Numbered from the stretch's first letter, positions 25,710 through 35,140 are shown. The stretch: DNA of 52,313 bases from an uncultured Clostridia bacterium (GCA_944388705.1 CALXJU010000010.1:1-52313); one strand, 5' to 3'. Numbers and translations: made by a program. Notes: generated by a model not told the origin, from the sequence alone.

Positions 25710-26687
25710 TTGGAATTTCAAACAAAAATATTATTATTATCATTTGCAGTAACAATAATATTAGGAATAATAATTGTACCAATACTAAGAAAATTAAAAG
25801 TAGGGCAAATAGAAAGAAGTGATGGACCAGAAACACATTTAAAAAAACAAGGAACTCCAACAATGGGTGGAATAATAATCATGTTGGGAATAATAATTGT
25901 AACTATAATTGCATATGTTTATTATAGTACAAAAGTTCCAGAACTAGCTAAAAATTTATTACCAATATTAGGATTAACAATAGGATTTGGAATAATAGGA
26001 TTTATAGATGATTTTAAAAAATTAATATTAAAAAACACAAAAGGCTTAAAACCAAGCCTAAAAATGTTAGGATTATTATTGATATCAGTAGTATTTGTAT
26101 TATATTTGCAAAAAGGCTTAAATTTAGGAACAGAAACATATATACCAATATTAAAACAATATATAACAATACCAATATATGCATATATACCATTTGCAAT
26201 ATTAGTATTATTAGGAGCAACTAATGCGATAAACTTAACAGATGGAATAGATGGTTTATCACCAAGTGTATGTACAATAATAATTACATGTTTAACAGTA
26301 ATTGCAACAATGCTAGGAGTAAAAGAAATAGTAGTATTTGGAGCAATAGTAATAGGAGCAGTATTAGCATTTTTAATATTTAATATATATCCAGCAAGAG
26401 TATTTATGGGAGATACAGGTTCATTATTTTTAGGAGGAGTAATATCAGGAATAGCATTATATTTAAAAATGCCATTAATATTACTAATAATAGCAATCAT
26501 CCCAGTTATAGAAACAATATCTGTAATAATTCAAGTAACATATTTTAAGAAAACTGGAAAAAGAATATTTAAAATGGCTCCAATACATCATCATTTTGAA
26601 CTATCAGGTTGGAGAGAAAATCAAGTAGTAATATTTTTTAGTATAATAACATTAATAGTAAATATAATTGGATTACAATTAATATAA
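25710..26687 (+). CDS. mraY: Phospho-N-acetylmuramoyl-pentapeptide transferase
   Basis: MraY makes lipid I by moving phospho-MurNAc-pentapeptide to undecaprenyl phosphate. About ten membrane segments are visible. Signatures include KKQGTPTMGGI, GFIDDFKKLI with the catalytic aspartates, NAINLTDGIDGL, and APIHHHFELSGW with the HHH motif. TTG 25710 is preferred (9 bp after GAAAGG) over TTG 25701, which touches the site. The product has 325 residues. Confidence 0.96.
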   Translation: MEFQTKILLLSFAVTIILGIIIVPILRKLKVGQIERSDGPETHLKKQGTPTMGGIIIMLGIIIVTIIAYVYYSTKVPELAKNLLPILGLTIGFGIIGFIDDFKKLILKNTKGLKPSLKMLGLLLISVVFVLYLQKGLNLGTETYIPILKQYITIPIYAYIPFAILVLLGATNAINLTDGIDGLSPSVCTIIITCLTVIATMLGVKEIVVFGAIVIGAVLAFLIFNIYPARVFMGDTGSLFLGGVISGIALYLKMPLILLIIAIIPVIETISVIIQVTYFKKTGKRIFKMAPIHHHFELSGWRENQVVIFFSIITLIVNIIGLQLI

Positions 26688-26726
26688 CAAAAGAATAAAT
26701 ATAAATTCTAAAGAAAGGAAAAAAAG

Positions 26727-27893
26727 ATGGCAGAAAAGAGAAAAATTAAAGGTTTTTCTAGTTTTTTAAATAATCCTGTAGACTTCACATTAGTAATAAC
26801 AGTATTATTGTTGTTATCACTAGGTTTAGTTATGTTGTTATCAGCAAGTGCTCCAAAATCAATGCAAGAATCAGCTGATGGCAACAGTTATACATATTTT
26901 GCAAGACAATTATTTTTTGCAGTTGCAGGAATAATAGCAATGCTTGGTATATCTAGATTTGATTATAGATTTTTTCAAAAATTTTATAAATTAGCATATG
27001 TGGCTTCTATAGTATTATTAATAATGGTATTACTAATAGGAACAGAAAGTCACGGGGCAAAAAGATGGATTAATTTAGGATTTACAACATTTCAACCATC
27101 AGAATTAGTAAAAATCTGTATGATAATATTTTATGCAGGGATATTAGTAAAAAATAGAGATGATTTAGGAAAGTTTGGAAAAGGACTAGTAAAACATGTA
27201 TTATTTTTAGTGCCAATAATAATATTATTAGCATTAGAACCACATATAAGTACAACAATGGTAATAGTAATAACATGTTGTGTAATGTTAATAATGGCAG
27301 GGTGTAAATTTTGGCAATTTGTACTTTCAGGAATAGTAGCAGGAGGAGTAGGAGGAACAGTTGCAACAATTTTATATTTTACCAATGATTGGTTTCAGGA
27401 AAAATTCCAATACATAGTAACTAGATTTATAACATTTTTAGACCCATGGCAAAATGCAACAGGAGATGGATGGCAAGTAATACAGAGTTTATATGCAATA
27501 GGTTCAGGAGGATTATTTGGAGTAGGTTTAGGAGAAAGTAAGCAAAAATATTTGTATTTGCCAGAACCACATAATGATTTCATATTTTCAGTAATAGCAG
27601 AAGAATTAGGATTTGTAGGATGTATGGTAGTATTTATATTATTTGCAATATTTATTTGGAGAGGAATACTAATTGCAATGAAAGCACCAGACATGTTTGG
27701 AAGTTTAGTTGCAATTGGAATAACAACACTTGTAGGTATACAAGTAATAATAAATGTAGCAGTAGTAACATCATCAATGCCTGCTACAGGAATGCAATTA
27801 CCATTTTTCAGTTATGGAGGAACAGCACTGTTTTTATTACTCTGTGAAGTGGGAGTTTTACTGAGTATATCAAGAGCAGGTGCTAGTAAATAA
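26727..27893 (+). CDS. ftsW: SEDS-family glycosyltransferase FtsW/SpoVE
   Basis: This SEDS protein polymerises lipid II together with a class B PBP. The 388 residues hold about ten membrane helices. Signatures are GAKRWINLGFTTFQPSEL, HNDFIFSVIAEELGFVG and MPATGMQLPFFSYGGTA. In Firmicutes the copy between mraY and murG is FtsW or SpoVE, and the two cannot be told apart by sequence alone. The PBP at 16,201 is a possible partner. The start follows AAAGGAA. Confidence 0.94.
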   Translation: MAEKRKIKGFSSFLNNPVDFTLVITVLLLLSLGLVMLLSASAPKSMQESADGNSYTYFARQLFFAVAGIIAMLGISRFDYRFFQKFYKLAYVASIVLLIMVLLIGTESHGAKRWINLGFTTFQPSELVKICMIIFYAGILVKNRDDLGKFGKGLVKHVLFLVPIIILLALEPHISTTMVIVITCCVMLIMAGCKFWQFVLSGIVAGGVGGTVATILYFTNDWFQEKFQYIVTRFITFLDPWQNATGDGWQVIQSLYAIGSGGLFGVGLGESKQKYLYLPEPHNDFIFSVIAEELGFVGCMVVFILFAIFIWRGILIAMKAPDMFGSLVAIGITTLVGIQVIINVAVVTSSMPATGMQLPFFSYGGTALFLLLCEVGVLLSISRAGASK

Positions 27894-27911
27894 TAGCAGA
27901 AAGGAATAAAA

Positions 27912-29033
27912 ATGAAAGTAATAATAGCAGCAGCAGGAACAGCAGGACATATAAATCCTGGTCTTGCAATAGCAAATAAAATTAAAGAAAAAGAACCAAA
28001 TTCAGAAATAATTTTTATAGGAACACCAAGAGGACTAGAAAATGACTTAGTACCGAGAGCAGGATATAAATTAAAAACTATAGAAGCATATGGATTAAGT
28101 AAACAAATATCAATAACAAATTTAAAAAAAATATGTAAAACTTTAAGTGCGACAGGAAAAGCAAGGAAAATAATAAAAGAATTTAAACCAGATATAATAG
28201 TTGGAGCCGGTGGATATATATGTGGACCAGTAGTATGGGCAGGAAAAAAAGAAAAAATACCAGTAGTATTACATGAAAGTAATGCATTTCCTGGAAAAGC
28301 AGTAAAAATGTTAGCACCTAAAGCAGATAAAATATTAATTTCATTTGAAGAAGCGCGAAATAGAATTCCTAAAGCTAAAAAAATAGTATTTACAGGAACA
28401 CCAGTAAAAATAGAAAAAAAAGATTATACATTAGAACAAAAAGAAAAAATCTTAAAAGAAATAGGATTGAAATTAGAATTACCAATAGTATTAATATTTG
28501 GTGGAAGTCAAGGTGCACAAAAAATAAATGAAACAATAATAGGAATAATAGAAAATAAATTAAATAAAGATGAGCAAATAATATGGGCAACAGGACCTAA
28601 ACAATATGATATTGTAAAATCAGAATTAGAGGAAAAAAATATAGATATAAATAATATAAAAAACACAAAAATTCTTCCATATATATACAATATGGAGGAA
28701 TTAATGAATGTGTCTGACATTATAATTTCAAGAAGTGGGGCAATGACAATAACAGAAATATCTAATTTAGGAAAACCATCAATATTAATACCATTACCAA
28801 ATGTAAGTCAAGACCATCAATTATATAATGCAAAAGTTTTAGAAAATGTTGGAGCAGCCAAAATTATTTTAAATAATGAATTAAATAAAGATAATTTAAT
28901 AAAAGAAATAAAAGAAATAATAAACACACCTAATTTGATGAAAAAAATGGGAGAAAAAGCTTATACAAAATCAGTAAAAAATGTACAAGAAAAAATATAT
29001 AATGAAATAAAAGAAGTTTTAAAAGGTGAGTAA
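27912..29033 (+). CDS. murG: UDP-GlcNAc--lipid I N-acetylglucosaminyltransferase
   Basis: MurG completes lipid II on the inner membrane face. The GT-B fold shows the N-terminal G-loop AAAGTAGHINPGLAIA, GAGGYICGPVVWAG, HESNAFPGKA, and in the C-terminal half FGGSQGAQKIN and SRSGAMTITEI for UDP-GlcNAc binding. The 373 residues are complete. It starts 19 bp after ftsW behind AAAGGAA. The next gene begins at its stop codon. Confidence 0.96.
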   Translation: MKVIIAAAGTAGHINPGLAIANKIKEKEPNSEIIFIGTPRGLENDLVPRAGYKLKTIEAYGLSKQISITNLKKICKTLSATGKARKIIKEFKPDIIVGAGGYICGPVVWAGKKEKIPVVLHESNAFPGKAVKMLAPKADKILISFEEARNRIPKAKKIVFTGTPVKIEKKDYTLEQKEKILKEIGLKLELPIVLIFGGSQGAQKINETIIGIIENKLNKDEQIIWATGPKQYDIVKSELEEKNIDINNIKNTKILPYIYNMEELMNVSDIIISRSGAMTITEISNLGKPSILIPLPNVSQDHQLYNAKVLENVGAAKIILNNELNKDNLIKEIKEIINTPNLMKKMGEKAYTKSVKNVQEKIYNEIKEVLKGE

Positions 29034-29034
29034 A

Positions 29035-30213
29035 ATGACAATGGAGCAAATCAAAATAATATTATTAATAGTAGTTATAGATATAATTATATTAGTAATA
29101 AGTGAAATTTTAATGAAAAAATATTTAACTAGAAAAATAATATTTCCAAGAACAAAACTAATAAAAGGTTCAGAAGGAAATGATGAATTAGATATAAATA
29201 ATAGTATATTTTTACATATGACAGATGGAATTATAGCATTTGATAGAAATGGAAAAGTTATAATAATAAATCCAGCTGCACAAAAGCTATTAAATATATT
29301 ACCAGAACACAACAATTTTGAAGATATTTTTGGAAAGCTGAATTTAAATGTAAATTTAGAAAAAATAATATATCTTGAAAACTGGACAAAAACAGAAGAA
29401 AGATTTCAAATTGAAGACAGGTTTGTAAATGCATATTTTGCACCATTTAAAAAAGAAAATGATAGAACAGTTGGTGTAATAGTAGTAATTCAAGATATTA
29501 CAGAACATGTAAAATTAGATAATATGAGAAAAGAATTTATAGCAGATGTATCACATGAGTTAAAAACACCAATAACATCAATAATGGGATATGCTGATAC
29601 ATTATTAGAAGAAGAATATGATAAAGAAACACAAAGTAAATTTTTAAGTGTAATAGCTTCAGAAGCAAGGAGAATGGCGAAATTAGTAACAGATTTATTA
29701 ACATTATCTCGAAATGATAATAATAAAAATGTTACAAAAAAAGAATTATTTGACTTAGGTGAATTAGTTAAAAAATGTCAGGACAAGCTTGCAATAGAAA
29801 TAAAAAAGAAAAATCATGAAGTAAAATCATTTGTTACTGCAGATGTTCCTTTAGTATATGCAGATAAAGATGATATTGAAAGAGTAGTACTAAATATCTT
29901 AACAAATAGTATAAAATATACAAAAGACAATGGAGAAATAAAAATATATGTAGGATTTGTATATAATGATGCATATATCAAAATTTTTGATAATGGAATT
30001 GGAATTCCAGAAGAAGATTTAAATAGAATATTTGAAAGATTTTATAGAGTAGATAAAGCACGTAGTAGAGAAATGGGAGGAACTGGATTAGGACTTTCAA
30101 TTGCAAAAGACCTTCTTGATAGAAATGGCGGAAGTATAGATATAAAAAGTGAAGTAGGAAAAGGAACAGAAGTTGTAATAAAAGTTCCAACAAAACAAAA
30201 CAATTTAGAATAA
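29035..30213 (+). CDS. Membrane sensor histidine kinase (PhoR/WalK-like, one PAS domain)
   Basis: One membrane segment (about 6-26) is followed by a cytoplasmic PAS domain (about 55-160: FLHMTDGIIAFDRNGKVIII), HisKA with phosphoacceptor His174 in VSHELKTPITS, and HATPase_c with NILTNSIKYT, DNGIGIPEEDL and GTGLGLSIAKDL. There is no extracellular sensor loop or HAMP, so it may sense an intracellular signal. ATG 29035 is chosen, 5 bp after AAGGTGA, giving 392 residues. No response regulator is adjacent. The regulator at 11,934 is the only candidate in the window. Confidence 0.92.
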   Translation: MTMEQIKIILLIVVIDIIILVISEILMKKYLTRKIIFPRTKLIKGSEGNDELDINNSIFLHMTDGIIAFDRNGKVIIINPAAQKLLNILPEHNNFEDIFGKLNLNVNLEKIIYLENWTKTEERFQIEDRFVNAYFAPFKKENDRTVGVIVVIQDITEHVKLDNMRKEFIADVSHELKTPITSIMGYADTLLEEEYDKETQSKFLSVIASEARRMAKLVTDLLTLSRNDNNKNVTKKELFDLGELVKKCQDKLAIEIKKKNHEVKSFVTADVPLVYADKDDIERVVLNILTNSIKYTKDNGEIKIYVGFVYNDAYIKIFDNGIGIPEEDLNRIFERFYRVDKARSREMGGTGLGLSIAKDLLDRNGGSIDIKSEVGKGTEVVIKVPTKQNNLE

Positions 30214-30215
30214 CC

Positions 30216-30244
30216 TTGAAAAATCAAGATAAATAATGTATAAT
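30216..30244 (+). promoter_or_regulatory. Putative promoter of lepB
   Basis: TTGAAA (30216-30221) and TATAAT (30239-30244) are separated by 17 bp. The element starts 3 bp after the kinase stop codon. Confidence 0.6.
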
Positions 30245-30280
30245 AAGGAAGATTAAAATCAAAAGAAAGAAGAGAAAAGA

Positions 30281-30931
30281 ATGAAATCAAATATAAGAGA
30301 AATTTTAGAATGGTTAGTATGTATAATAATTGCTGTAGTGTTAGCATTACTAGTAAGATATTTTATAGGAACTCCAACAATAGTTCAACAAACATCAATG
30401 ACACCAACATTAAAAGAAAATGAAAGATTGTGGTTAAATAGATGGGGAAGAACTACAAAAAAAATGCCAGAAAGAGGAGACATAATAACATTTGAAGCAC
30501 CATCAACTTCTAGAGTATTACAACAAGATATAGATTATAATAATCCAGTAGCAAAATATGAAAATGAGCCAGAAGGATTATTAAAAAGATTTACATATTA
30601 TGTATTAGAAAGTTCAAAAAGAAGTTATATAAAAAGAGTAATAGCACTTCCAGGAGAATATGTAGAAATAAAAGATGGAGCAGTATATATAAATGGAGAA
30701 AAACTAGAAGAACCATATCTACAAGATGGAGTAGTAACAGATATGAAAACAGGAAAAGAAGATACATATTTTACAAACTTTACAGTACCAGAAAATACTG
30801 TATTTGCATTAGGAGACAATAGGACAGGAAGTACTGACAGTAGATCATTTGGATGTATACCATTAGAAAAAATAGAAGGAAAAGTATTATTTAGATTTTG
30901 GCCATTATCAAAATTTGGAGGAGTAGAATAA
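30281..30931 (+). CDS. lepB: Type I signal peptidase
   Basis: Signal peptidase I releases exported proteins from the membrane. A single N-terminal membrane segment (about 8-28) is followed by the catalytic serine (Ser39) in QQTSMTPTL, the general base Lys118 in YIKRVIALPGE, and the conserved ALGDNRTGSTDSRSFG and GKVLFRFWP boxes. At 216 residues it is the usual Gram-positive size. The gene probably has its own promoter, and holB starts 5 bp later. Confidence 0.95.
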   Translation: MKSNIREILEWLVCIIIAVVLALLVRYFIGTPTIVQQTSMTPTLKENERLWLNRWGRTTKKMPERGDIITFEAPSTSRVLQQDIDYNNPVAKYENEPEGLLKRFTYYVLESSKRSYIKRVIALPGEYVEIKDGAVYINGEKLEEPYLQDGVVTDMKTGKEDTYFTNFTVPENTVFALGDNRTGSTDSRSFGCIPLEKIEGKVLFRFWPLSKFGGVE

Positions 30932-30935
30932 AAAA

Positions 30936-31829
30936 TTGTTTAAAAACATATTAGGAAATGAAAAAAATAAACAAATCTTAGAAAAATCAATAGAAATAAA
31001 CAAAATATCACATAGCTATATATTTTGGGGAATAGAAGGAATTGGAAAAAAAATAATAGCACAAGAATTTGCAAAAAAAATTTTATGTTTAAACAATACA
31101 GAAGAAAATTGTACATGCAAATCATGTATAGAATTTGATTCAAATAATAATCCTGATTTTCAACTAATAGAGCCTATAGATGGAAAAATAAAAATAGAAC
31201 AAGTCAGGGAAATGCAAAGAAAAATTGCAGAAAAACCAATAATATCAGATAAAAAAGTTTATATAATAGATGATTCTGATACAATGACAACAGAAGCACA
31301 AAATTGTTTATTAAAAACTTTAGAAGAACCACCAGAATATATTACAATAATATTAATATGTTCTAATGAAAATAATTTATTAAGTACAATCAAATCAAGG
31401 TGTACAAGGATATATTTTGAACCAATATCAGAAGAAAAAATCATAAATTATTTTGGTAAAGATGTAAATAAAAACATAATACAATTTTCACAAGGAAGTA
31501 TTGGAAAGGCATTAAAACTAAACGAAAATAAAGACCTATATATACAACTTGAGAAAATAATGGAAGAAATGCAAAGAAAAAGCTTAATTGAAATTATACA
31601 GATTTCAGAAGAAATATATAAATCAAAAGAAGAAATAAAATCAATATTAGAATATATGAATGTATTAGCATTAGAACTAGGAAAGAAAAATTTTAAATAT
31701 ATAGAATGTATAAAAACCATAGAAGAAACTAAAAAGAGAATAAAAGCAAATAGTAATTATGATATGTGTATAGACAACATGTTATTTAACATATGGGAGG
31801 AAGTTAATGAAAAAAATAGTAGGAGTTAG
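30936..31829 (+). CDS. holB: DNA polymerase III delta-prime subunit
   Basis: Delta-prime is the clamp-loader subunit that opens the sliding clamp. Visible are SHSYIFWGIEGIGKK (Walker-like), the zinc cysteines in CTCKSCIEFDSNNNPDF, KIKIEQVREMQ, YIIDDSDTMTTEAQN, LLKTLEEPPEY and TIKSRCTRIYF. The 297-residue protein starts at TTG, 12 bp after GGAGGAG. The last 23 bp overlap ricT, the standard holB-ricT (yaaT) order of Firmicutes. Confidence 0.92.
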   Translation: MFKNILGNEKNKQILEKSIEINKISHSYIFWGIEGIGKKIIAQEFAKKILCLNNTEENCTCKSCIEFDSNNNPDFQLIEPIDGKIKIEQVREMQRKIAEKPIISDKKVYIIDDSDTMTTEAQNCLLKTLEEPPEYITIILICSNENNLLSTIKSRCTRIYFEPISEEKIINYFGKDVNKNIIQFSQGSIGKALKLNENKDLYIQLEKIMEEMQRKSLIEIIQISEEIYKSKEEIKSILEYMNVLALELGKKNFKYIECIKTIEETKKRIKANSNYDMCIDNMLFNIWEEVNEKNSRS

Positions 31830-32721
31830 ATTTAAAAGATTAGGAAAAATATATTTTTTTGATCCAAAATGGCTAGAAGTAAAAAAAGGAGAATATATAG
31901 TAGTAGAAACATCACAAGGAGAAGAAATTGCTGAAGTAGTAGTGCCAAATAGAATGATTGAAGAAGAAAAAATAGTTGCACCATTAAAAAAAGTGTTACG
32001 TTTAGCATCTCCAAGAGATTTAAAACATGCAGAAGAATGTAGAAAAAAAGAAAAAGAAGCATTTGAACTATGTGAGCAAAAAATAAAAGAACATAATTTA
32101 GAAATGACTTTAACAGATGTAGAATACAAATTCGATAATAGTAAAATATTATTTTATTTTACAGCAGATGGAAGAATAGATTTTAGAGAATTAGTAAAAG
32201 ACCTAGCATCAATATATAAAACGAGAATAGAATTAAGACAAATAGGAGTAAGAGATGAGGTTAAAAGAATTGGTGGAAATGGAGTATGTGGTAGAGAACT
32301 ATGTTGTTGTACATTTTTAAGTGATTTTGAAACAGTATCAATAAAAATGGCAAAAGAACAAAATATATCATTAAATCCATCAAAAATTTCAGGAAATTGT
32401 GGAAGATTAATGTGTTGCCTAAAATATGAACAAGAAGTTTATGAAGAAAAATTAGCTAAATTACCTAATATAGGTGCAATAGTTAAAACACCTGATGGAA
32501 ACGGGGAAGTAGATAATATTGAGATATTAAAAGAAATAGTTAGAGTAAAATTCAAAAATGGAGATATTTTTAATTATAAAAAATATAATGTAAATGATAT
32601 AAAAGTTATAAAAGATGTAGTAAAAGAACAAGCAAATTCTGAAGAAAAAGAATATCAAGAGGAACTAAATGAATTAGAAAAATTAGAAGAAATAGAGAAA
32701 AACCAAAAAGAAGAAATTTAA
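31807..32721 (+). CDS. ricT: PSP1-domain regulatory iron-sulfur protein RicT (YaaT)
   Basis: RicT is part of the Ric (Y-) complex that stimulates sporulation and RNase Y-dependent RNA maturation in Bacillus. The PSP1 core and its cysteine pairs (GRELCCCTF and CGRLMCCLKYEQEVY) are clear, and the latter bind iron-sulfur in the model protein. The C-terminus is a long acidic tail (residues about 280-304). The 304-residue frame starts behind GGGAGG within holB. RicA and RicF partners are not in this window. Confidence 0.93.
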   Translation: MKKIVGVRFKRLGKIYFFDPKWLEVKKGEYIVVETSQGEEIAEVVVPNRMIEEEKIVAPLKKVLRLASPRDLKHAEECRKKEKEAFELCEQKIKEHNLEMTLTDVEYKFDNSKILFYFTADGRIDFRELVKDLASIYKTRIELRQIGVRDEVKRIGGNGVCGRELCCCTFLSDFETVSIKMAKEQNISLNPSKISGNCGRLMCCLKYEQEVYEEKLAKLPNIGAIVKTPDGNGEVDNIEILKEIVRVKFKNGDIFNYKKYNVNDIKVIKDVVKEQANSEEKEYQEELNELEKLEEIEKNQKEEI

Positions 32722-32758
32722 TATAGTAACATAAGCAATGTGAGAGGTGGTGATAAAT

Positions 32759-32932
32759 ATGGCATATAAAATACAATGTGATAAATGTATAAGTTGTGGA
32801 GCTTGTGCTGCAGAATGTCCAGTTGGATGCATTACACAAGGTGACAATTGTTTTGTAATAGATGAATCTGCATGTATAGGATGTGGAACATGTGCAGGAG
32901 TTTGTCCAGTAGAAGCACCAGTAGAAGAATAA
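32759..32932 (+). CDS. 2[4Fe-4S] clostridial-type ferredoxin
   Basis: This 57-residue protein has two CxxCxxCxxxC motifs, CDKCISCGACAAECP and CIGCGTCAGVCP, the classic bacterial ferredoxin for low-potential electron transfer, consistent with an anaerobe. ATG 32759 follows GAGGTGGTGAT by 5 bp. An upstream GTG overlaps that site. It stands as a single gene with its own terminator. Confidence 0.95.
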   Translation: MAYKIQCDKCISCGACAAECPVGCITQGDNCFVIDESACIGCGTCAGVCPVEAPVEE

Positions 32933-32943
32933 TAAAAATTATA

Positions 32944-32977
32944 AAAGAGGTTATCTGAAAAGATAGACTCTTTTTTT
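32944..32977 (+). terminator. Intrinsic terminator after ferredoxin
   Basis: AAAGAGGTTATCT pairs with AGATAGACTCTTT around GAAA (one bulge), followed by seven T. Confidence 0.85.
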
Positions 32978-33011
32978 GTATAAAGAATATATTATAAAAG
33001 GAGGGATAAAA

Positions 33012-33332
33012 ATGTTTTGTAGAAGAAGATGTTATAGAACCTTTCAAGAAAATGATATAGGAATAGAAGAATTAAAAGAGAAAGTAAAGCAAGGAGCAAT
33101 ACTATTAGATGTAAGAAGCAGACAAGAATATCAAGAAGGTCATATAAATGGAGCAATAAATATACCAGAATATGAAATCGATAGAAGAGTAGAACAAGAA
33201 ATTCAAAATAAAAATCTTCCAATAATAATATATTGTCAATATGGTTCAAGAAGTAGAAATGTATATGATAAAATGAAAAGAAAAGGATATACTAATATAT
33301 ATAATCTAAAAGGTGGACTAGAAATGCTATAA
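33012..33332 (+). CDS. Rhodanese-like domain protein
   Basis: This 106-residue single-domain rhodanese has LLDVRSRQEYQEGHINGAINIP and the active-site loop CQYGSRS with catalytic Cys75. It may carry persulfide sulfur. An N-terminal CRRRC pair is unusual and could bind metal or a thiol. ATG 33012 follows AGGAGGG. An upstream ATG (32976) precedes that site and lies at the ferredoxin terminator, so it is rejected. Confidence 0.9.
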   Translation: MFCRRRCYRTFQENDIGIEELKEKVKQGAILLDVRSRQEYQEGHINGAINIPEYEIDRRVEQEIQNKNLPIIIYCQYGSRSRNVYDKMKRKGYTNIYNLKGGLEML

Positions 33333-33336
33333 AAAC

Positions 33337-33365
33337 TTGAAATTAATAATAATATGAGGTAAAAT
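33337..33365 (+). promoter_or_regulatory. Putative promoter of birA
   Basis: TTGAAA (33337-33342) and TAAAAT (33360-33365) are 17 bp apart, directly after the rhodanese gene. Confidence 0.5.
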
Positions 33366-33381
33366 ACTAAAGAGGTAAAAA

Positions 33382-33927
33382 ATGAACATAGAAAAAATAA
33401 AAAAAAATATAAACAAAAAAATTGAATATTATGAAAAAATTGAATCAACACATATATATGCTAAAAAAATAGAAAAACAAGGAGATAATATTTTAATAGC
33501 AGAAGAACAAACAGGAGGAATTGGAACAAAAGGAAGAAGTTGGCATAGTGGAAAAAATAAAAATATAGCAATAACAATAATAAAACATCCTAAATGTAAA
33601 GTAAATGAATTAGAGGGATTAACAACTAAAATCGCAGAAGTTATAGTAGAAGCTATATATGAATTATATGGGATTAAATTAGAAATTAAAATACCGAATG
33701 ATTTATTATTAAATGGGAAAAAAATATGTGGAATTTTAACTGAAATTCATACAATGAGTGAAAAAATAGAATATATGTTAATAAGTTTTGGATTTAATGT
33801 AAATGAAGAAGATTTCAATCCAGAAATAGAAAAAATTGCGACATCATTGAAAAAAGAATTTAATAAAGAATTTAATAGAGAAGAAATAATTATACAAATA
33901 ATAAAAAAAATAAATAATTTGATATAA
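33382..33927 (+). CDS. birA: Biotin--[acetyl-CoA-carboxylase] ligase (no HTH domain)
   Basis: BirA attaches biotin to carrier-protein lysines. Motifs are IESTHIYAK, EEQTGGIGTKGRSWHS (biotinyl-AMP loop) and IPNDLLLNGKKICGIL. At 181 residues it is a minimal, monofunctional ligase. It lacks the N-terminal repressor helix-turn-helix and most of the C-terminal SH3-like domain. It stands between a promoter and a strong terminator as a single-gene unit. Confidence 0.88.
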   Translation: MNIEKIKKNINKKIEYYEKIESTHIYAKKIEKQGDNILIAEEQTGGIGTKGRSWHSGKNKNIAITIIKHPKCKVNELEGLTTKIAEVIVEAIYELYGIKLEIKIPNDLLLNGKKICGILTEIHTMSEKIEYMLISFGFNVNEEDFNPEIEKIATSLKKEFNKEFNREEIIIQIIKKINNLI

Positions 33928-33967
33928 AAATATATACTGTTTTAATTTTAAAACAGTATATATTTTT
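33926..33967. terminator. Intrinsic terminator after birA
   Basis: AAAAATATATACTGTTTT pairs perfectly with its complement at 33950-33967 around a 6-nt loop, ending in T residues. The long perfect stem works on either strand. Confidence 0.85.
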
Positions 33968-34025
33968 ATTTTTTAAGTTCTATTATATACAAGATAATAA
34001 TATATATATAATAGGAGGAATGGAT

Positions 34026-34403
34026 ATGGAAGAAGGAATATTAAAAAATTTTAAATATATATTAAAAGGAGTAATTATATCAATAATATCTACACTTATA
34101 TTTTTGTTTATATTTTCATTAATATTAACATATACAAATGTGAGTGAAAAATTAATAAATCCATTTATAATAGTAGTTACTGCAATAAGTATATTTATAG
34201 GAAGTTCAATAGGAAGTCTAAAATTACAAAAACAAGGAATATTAAGTGGTGCATTAATAGGAGGAATATATTTAATAAGTTTATATATCATATCGGGGAT
34301 AATAAATAATAATTTTTCGATGACAATTCAATCAATAATACTTATAATATCAGGTATGATTTGTGGAATGTTTGGAGGAATAATAGGAGTAAATAAGAAG
34401 TAA
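34026..34403 (+). CDS. TIGR04086-like four-helix membrane protein
   Basis: This 125-residue protein has four hydrophobic helices (about 10-35, 45-65, 72-92, 98-120) with glycine-rich loops (GSSIGSLKLQKQGILSGALI, FGGIIG). Clostridial genomes often carry such a gene next to secD-secF, as here. Its role is unknown. ATG 34026 is 7 bp after AGGAGG. An ATG at 34020 is too close to it. Confidence 0.75.
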   Translation: MEEGILKNFKYILKGVIISIISTLIFLFIFSLILTYTNVSEKLINPFIIVVTAISIFIGSSIGSLKLQKQGILSGALIGGIYLISLYIISGIINNNFSMTIQSIILIISGMICGMFGGIIGVNKK

Positions 34404-34480
34404 ATGGAAAAAATGTGAAAAAACAGTTGATATTTTCGCAAAATTGGGGTAAAATCTATAATGCAGAGGAGGAATATAAT

Positions 34481-35140
34481 GTGATTACATTAGAAGATGT
34501 TATAGAAAATGAAGAAGTAAAAGCATTTATAAATGCAGCACAAAAGCAAATAGATGCTTTAGGATATACAGAACATTCCTATAGACATATAGGAATAGTA
34601 TCAAAAAGAACAGGAGAAATATTAGAAAAACTAGGGTATGAACCTAAAGTAATAGAATTAGGAAAAATTGCAGGATATTTGCATGACATAGGAAATTGTG
34701 TAAATAGAGTAGACCATGCACATAGTGGAGCGATATTAGCAAATAATATATTAAAAGAAATAGGAATGTCAGCAGAAGATAGAGCAGAAATTACAATGGC
34801 AATAGGAAATCATGATGAAGAAACAGGAACAGCAGTAAGTGCAATATCTGCAGCATTAATATTAGCAGACAAATCAGACGTACATCGTGATAGAGTTGCA
34901 AATCAAAATATGGCTACATTTGATATACATGATAGAGTCAATTATGCAGTAACAGAAGCAAATTTAGAAATAAGAGAAAACGAAAGAAAAGTTATATTAA
35001 ATTTAAAAATAGATACTGAAATATGTCCAGTATTAGACTATTTTCAAATATTTATGGATAGAACCATGATGAGTAAATATGCTGCAAAATATTTAGATAT
35101 TTGGTATGAACTTGTAATAAACGGAACAAAACTATTATAA
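34481..35140 (+). CDS. HD-domain phosphohydrolase
   Basis: This 219-residue protein of the HD superfamily opens with MITLEDVIENEEVKAFI. Metal ligands are visible in YRHIGIV, GYLHDIGN, DHAHSGA and GNHDEETG, and the later ADKSDVHRDR. It probably hydrolyses a phosphoester or nucleotide, but the substrate is unknown. GTG 34481 is 8 bp after GAGGAGG. The longer frame from 34415 lacks a site. The gene is often found beside secD in Clostridia. Confidence 0.85.
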   Translation: MITLEDVIENEEVKAFINAAQKQIDALGYTEHSYRHIGIVSKRTGEILEKLGYEPKVIELGKIAGYLHDIGNCVNRVDHAHSGAILANNILKEIGMSAEDRAEITMAIGNHDEETGTAVSAISAALILADKSDVHRDRVANQNMATFDIHDRVNYAVTEANLEIRENERKVILNLKIDTEICPVLDYFQIFMDRTMMSKYAAKYLDIWYELVINGTKLL

